From positions 5,252,001-5,316,000 of the forward strand of contig NZ_CP069396.1 of NCBI RefSeq assembly GCF_016887565.1: 64,000 nt of DNA, read 5' to 3'. This DNA is from Archangium violaceum (GTDB taxonomy: Bacteria > Myxococcota > Myxococcia > Myxococcales > Myxococcaceae). Of the stretch, positions 60,742 to 64,000 are shown one piece after another (within the stretch, counting starts at the first letter, position 1; each line of letters opens with the position of its first letter). The notes beneath the pieces are model-generated. The model was not told where the DNA came from, ran no database searches, and was given only the letters and a program-made list of their open reading frames with translations. The translations under genes and the position numbers were made by a program.

Positions 60742-61695
60742 ATGGCCACCGTGAGCGAAGCCCCCGAGACCTCGCAGGAGTTGAGCGAAGTGCTGGAGGA
60801 TCTGCGCCGCCACCTTCTCTGGCAGGAGGAGGACGGTGGGCGGGTACTTCAGGTGGATGCACGTCTGGCCGCCGAGCTGAGAGGCGCGGGACTTCCGCGT
60901 CCCCAGGCCCTGGCGCGCCCACCGGCCGCGAAGGCCGCGCAGCCTTCGCCGCCAGTGCCCGCGCCACAGCCAGCCCCGGCCCCCAGAGCCCCGTCTCCGG
61001 AGCCCGAGCGCCCCATGGCCGCGCGCCCGGCGATGCCTCGCGCGGCGCCCTCGCCGGAGACGCTGCTCGAGGTTCCCCCTCAGTCGCGTCCGTTCGCGGG
61101 CGCGCTGCCGGGGGTGGTGGAAGGCGAGCGGCCGACGCTGGATCAGATCCGCCGCGAGCTGGGGGACTGCCGCCGCTGCAAGCTGTGCAGTGGGCGCAAG
61201 AACATCGTCTTCGGCTCGGGCAACCCGCGAGCGGAGCTGGTCTTCGTGGGCGAGGGCCCCGGGGCGGATGAAGACGTGCAGGGAGTGCCCTTCGTGGGCG
61301 CGGCGGGCCAGCTGCTGACGAAGATGATCGAGGCGATGGGCTACAACCGCGACCTGGTCTACATCTGCAACGTGGTGAAGTGCCGGCCGCCGGGCAACCG
61401 CAATCCCGAGCCGGACGAGGTGACTGCGTGCGAGCCGTTCCTGCGCGCGCAACTCCAGGCGGTGCGGCCCAAGGCGATCGTCGCGCTGGGCAAGTTCGCG
61501 GCGCAGACGCTGCTGCGGGACACCACGCCCATCACCCGGATGCGGGGTCAGTGGCGCGAGTACGAGGGCATCAAGCTGATGCCCACCTTCCACCCGGCCT
61601 ATCTGCTGCGCCAACCGGCGGAGAAGAAGAAGGCGTGGGAGGACCTGCAACAGGTGATGAAGTTCTTCGGCAAGCAACCCGGGCAGCGAGGCTGA
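60742..61695 (+). CDS. Family 4 (iron-sulfur) uracil-DNA glycosylase
   Basis: 317 residues: a ~120-residue Pro/Ala-rich N-terminal extension, then the catalytic domain. The cluster cysteines are in CRRCKLC and KCRPPGNRNPEPDEVTAC. Motif A is VGEGPGADEDVQGVPFVGAA, with the catalytic Glu/Asp neighbourhood, and motif B is FHPAYLLR. This is UdgA-type, removing uracil from DNA. The ATG at 60742 lacks a good ribosome site. The extension is longer than in most homologues and its role is unknown. Confidence 0.93.
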   Translation: MATVSEAPETSQELSEVLEDLRRHLLWQEEDGGRVLQVDARLAAELRGAGLPRPQALARPPAAKAAQPSPPVPAPQPAPAPRAPSPEPERPMAARPAMPRAAPSPETLLEVPPQSRPFAGALPGVVEGERPTLDQIRRELGDCRRCKLCSGRKNIVFGSGNPRAELVFVGEGPGADEDVQGVPFVGAAGQLLTKMIEAMGYNRDLVYICNVVKCRPPGNRNPEPDEVTACEPFLRAQLQAVRPKAIVALGKFAAQTLLRDTTPITRMRGQWREYEGIKLMPTFHPAYLLRQPAEKKKAWEDLQQVMKFFGKQPGQRG

Positions 61696-61724
61696 CCTAG
61701 GGAGTCCCTGGGAGGGGGCTACGG

Positions 61725-62732
61725 ATGAAGGGAGTCCTCGAGACGCAGGAGATGCACTCACCGGCGCTGGAGTCCAACCCGTTGGGGGATCCGGCGCGGC
61801 GGCAGCTGACGGTGTACCTGCCCCCTGGCTACGCGCAGGGGGCGCGCCGCTACCCGGTGGTGTACTTCCTCAACGCGTTCTCCAACAGTGGCAAGTCGTG
61901 GACGAACTTCTCGGCGTTCTCGGTGAGTGTCCCCGAGCGCCTGGACGCGCTCGTCGCGGCGGGCACGATTCCTCCGGTCATCGGCGTGTTCCCGGATGGC
62001 TGGACGTCGCTGGGCGGCAGCCAGTGGGTGAACAGCGATGCGATCGGCCGTTACCGGGACTTCCTGGTCAAGGACGTGGTGGGCTTCGTGGACCGCACGT
62101 ACCGCACGCTGCCCAAGCCGGCGGCGCGTGCGGTGGTGGGGCACAGCTCGGGCGGGTACGGCGCGCTGGTGATGGGCCGCTACCACCCGGAGATCTTCTC
62201 GCACCTGAGCGCCCAGTCGCCGGACGCCTACTTCGAGTACTGCTACCTGCCGGATCTCCCCAAGGTGGCCGCGGCGCTGCTCAAGGCGGGGGGGGTGGAG
62301 GCGTGGTACCAGGACTTCGTCCGGCGCGCCCGCGACACCAAGGCCCGCGGCGATGACTTCACCGTCATCAACGCGCTGGCCATGGCCGCGGCGTACTCGC
62401 CGAAGAAGGGCGAGCCGCTCAACCTGGAGCTGCCCTTCGATCAGCAGACGGGCCGCCTGAAGCTCGATGTGTGGAACCGCTGGCTGGTGCACGATCCGGT
62501 GCGCTTCGTGCCCAAGTTCGTGGACGCGTTCCGCAAGCTGAAGACCGTCTACATCGACTGCGGCACCCGCGACGAGTTCAACCTGCGCTGGGGCGCCCGG
62601 ATGATCGCCGAGGACCTCAAGCCCAGCGGCACCGAGCTCATCCACGAGGAGTTCGAGGACGGGCACACGGGCGTCAACTACCGCTTCGAACGCTCGCTGG
62701 CGGTGCTCGGCCCGAGGCTCGCGCTCGAGTAG
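61725..62732 (+). CDS. Esterase D-like alpha/beta-hydrolase
   Basis: 335 residues. The putative-esterase fold shows YLPPGYAQGARRYPVVYFLN, a nucleophile elbow VVGHSSGGYGAL (Ser near 144), an Asp in YIDCGTRDEF and a His near EFEDGHTGVNYRF. It resembles feruloyl esterase/S-formylglutathione hydrolase-like enzymes. No signal peptide. It lies 29 bp after the glycosylase gene, same strand. Confidence 0.85.
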   Translation: MKGVLETQEMHSPALESNPLGDPARRQLTVYLPPGYAQGARRYPVVYFLNAFSNSGKSWTNFSAFSVSVPERLDALVAAGTIPPVIGVFPDGWTSLGGSQWVNSDAIGRYRDFLVKDVVGFVDRTYRTLPKPAARAVVGHSSGGYGALVMGRYHPEIFSHLSAQSPDAYFEYCYLPDLPKVAAALLKAGGVEAWYQDFVRRARDTKARGDDFTVINALAMAAAYSPKKGEPLNLELPFDQQTGRLKLDVWNRWLVHDPVRFVPKFVDAFRKLKTVYIDCGTRDEFNLRWGARMIAEDLKPSGTELIHEEFEDGHTGVNYRFERSLAVLGPRLALE

Positions 62733-62898
62733 CGGGCAGCGGGGGCACGATGACGCGGGGCGTTGTCCCCGCACTCGTGCCTTCGCCGTGACGTCCTGGT
62801 GACGATGTCTCTGGCGCTCCAACGTTCGCCCGGGTAGAGGCTACCCGTGCATTCGCGCGGGTGGGGACCATGCGCACCCGCGGCCTGGAGACAGAGCC

Positions 62899-63930
62899 AT
62901 GAGTATCGACCGCTACGGACTGTCCCGCGTCGTCGGGGAGAAGGGCGTGCTGCCCCAGCGGGCGCGCAAGTTGGATCCGTCGCTGCCCTGCCGGGAGGCC
63001 GAGCTCCTCATCGACGTGGAGAGCCTCAACATCGACGCCGCCTCGTTCAAGCAGATCAAGGACGAGGTGGGCGCGGAGCCGGCGCGCATCGCCGCGCGCG
63101 TGCAGGAGATCGTCCGCGAGCGGGGCAAGATGCAGAACCCGGTGACGGGCTCGGGCGGCATGCTCATCGGCCGGGTGAAGGAGATCGGTCCGAAGCACCC
63201 GGCGCGCGGCGAGCTCCAGCCGGGCGACCGCATCGCCACGCTGGTGAGCCTCAGCCTGACGCCGCTCGTCATCGACGAGGTGAAGGCCGTGCACCCCTCC
63301 ATCGACCGGGTGGACATCCGCGGCTCGGCCATCCTCTTCGCCACGGGCCTCTACGCGAAGCTGCCCTCGGACATGCCGGACACGCTGGCGCTGGCGGCGC
63401 TCGACGTCGCGGGCGCGCCGGCCCTGGTGGCCCGGTGGTTGCGCCCGGGGATGACGGTGGGGGTGCTGGGGGCGGGCAAGAGCGGGGCGCTGTGCCTGGC
63501 GCAGGCGCGGCGCAGCCTGAAGGGTCAAGGCCGGCTGCTCGCACTCGACATCTCCGAGCAGGCGCTCGCCACCTTGAAGGGCATCGACCTGTGCGATGTG
63601 ACCCTGAAGGTGGACGCGACCCAGGCCGTGGACGTGATGGAGGCCGTGTCGCGGGCGACGGATGGGGCGTTGTGTGATCTGGTGATCAATTGCGCCTCGG
63701 TGGGCAACACGGAGATGGCGTCCATCCTCAGCGCGAAGGACGGGGGAACGGTCATCTTCTTCTCCATGGCGACGAGCTTCACCGCCGCGGCGCTGGGCGC
63801 CGAGGGCGTGGGCAAGGACGTCACCATGGTGGTGGGCAGCGGTTACGTGCCGGGGCACGCGGACTTCACCCTGGAGCTGCTGCGCGCGGAGCCGGCCCTG
63901 CGCCGCCTCTTCGAAACGCGTTACGTATAG
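62899..63930 (+). CDS. kdd: L-erythro-3,5-diaminohexanoate dehydrogenase
   Basis: 343 residues. The N-terminus (MSIDRYGLSRVVGEKGVLPQ) and the GSGGMLIGRVKEIG core match Kdd of the lysine fermentation pathway. A Rossmann GxGKSG-type loop (VGVLGAGKSGALCLAQARR) binds NAD. The enzyme oxidises 3,5-diaminohexanoate to 5-amino-3-oxohexanoate. The next gene begins 12 bp downstream and is likely a pathway partner. Kdd in an aerobic predator suggests lysine catabolism by the beta-lysine route. Confidence 0.93.
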   Translation: MSIDRYGLSRVVGEKGVLPQRARKLDPSLPCREAELLIDVESLNIDAASFKQIKDEVGAEPARIAARVQEIVRERGKMQNPVTGSGGMLIGRVKEIGPKHPARGELQPGDRIATLVSLSLTPLVIDEVKAVHPSIDRVDIRGSAILFATGLYAKLPSDMPDTLALAALDVAGAPALVARWLRPGMTVGVLGAGKSGALCLAQARRSLKGQGRLLALDISEQALATLKGIDLCDVTLKVDATQAVDVMEAVSRATDGALCDLVINCASVGNTEMASILSAKDGGTVIFFSMATSFTAAALGAEGVGKDVTMVVGSGYVPGHADFTLELLRAEPALRRLFETRYV

Positions 63931-63942
63931 TAAGGTGCCGAC

Positions 63943-64000
63943 ATGCCAGGACCGTTCATCGAAGACGCGCAGATCGTTCGCGCGCGCAAGCTGGCGGAGG
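63943..64000 (+). CDS. Start of next gene (truncated by window edge)
   Basis: An ATG at 63943 after TAAGGTG opens MPGPFIEDAQIVRARKLAE and runs off the window. Position after kdd suggests a lysine aminomutase subunit, but 19 residues are too few to name it. Confidence 0.6.
   Translation, partial: MPGPFIEDAQIVRARKLAE

Overview
The window is GC-rich (well over 65% by eye) with near-saturated G/C third positions in most genes. It carries ELWxxDGT-repeat lipoproteins, many PAS/histidine kinases, a PEGA-tailed kinase-like protein, a PP2C-cNMP fusion, TMEM165/GDT1, CpsB-like PHP phosphatase, SitA-like lipoprotein leaders and a 3,5-diaminohexanoate dehydrogenase. Together these point to a fruiting myxobacterium of the Cystobacterineae type (Archangium/Cystobacter/Melittangium-like). 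This is inference from gene content; no rRNA is present to settle it.

Layout. 1-19.9 kb is chromosomal: a GAF-like tail, a membrane histidine kinase, a GNAT enzyme, two ELWxxDGT lipoproteins (7 and 17 repeats), DoxX, a CxxCH plus ricin-lectin lipoprotein, a GH114-like lipoprotein, a carotenoid oxygenase, an esterase, a ferritin-like lipoprotein, and a divergent ridA/lysR pair. 19.96-26.71 kb is a decayed genomic island. It is bracketed by direct repeats matching the T-arm and acceptor end of a tmRNA/tRNA. It holds a frameshifted DUF4238 gene, an IS91-type transposase remnant, a 46-bp direct repeat, a toxin-like lipoprotein with an ankyrin partner, and a tyrosine recombinase gene. The recombinase is broken by an ochre codon and by a 221-bp MITE-like element, into whose target duplication an intact IS5-family element later inserted. 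26.7-46.5 kb is chromosomal again: superoxide dismutase, a LuxR-type regulator, an outer-membrane barrel coupled to a pseudokinase, HtrA divergent from a REC-HATPase protein, a ureohydrolase, quinone reductase, MgtE-like transporter, yacG/PHP phosphatase, a GDT1 exporter, a multi-PAS kinase and a histidine-rich porin-like protein.

46.5-51.8 kb is rich in antagonism genes: a Tle1-like lipase with a DUF3304 lipoprotein, a tRNA-Met with a strong terminator, a SitA-like leader with a DUF2283 partner, and a frameshifted cysteine-rich toxin tail ahead of a likely immunity gene. 51.9-64 kb holds an FHA protein next to a PP2C-cNMP phosphatase, a large carboxypeptidase-regulatory-repeat protein, coaBC, an OmpA lipoprotein, a family 4 uracil-DNA glycosylase, an esterase and the lysine-degradation gene kdd, with the next gene just beginning at the right edge.

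The most rewarding part is the island, where nested insertions can be read base by base and removed on paper to restore the recombinase frame. Also notable are a 53-codon gene coupled to a ribbon-helix-helix regulator, a pseudokinase coupled to its outer-membrane partner, and several toxin/immunity remnants.
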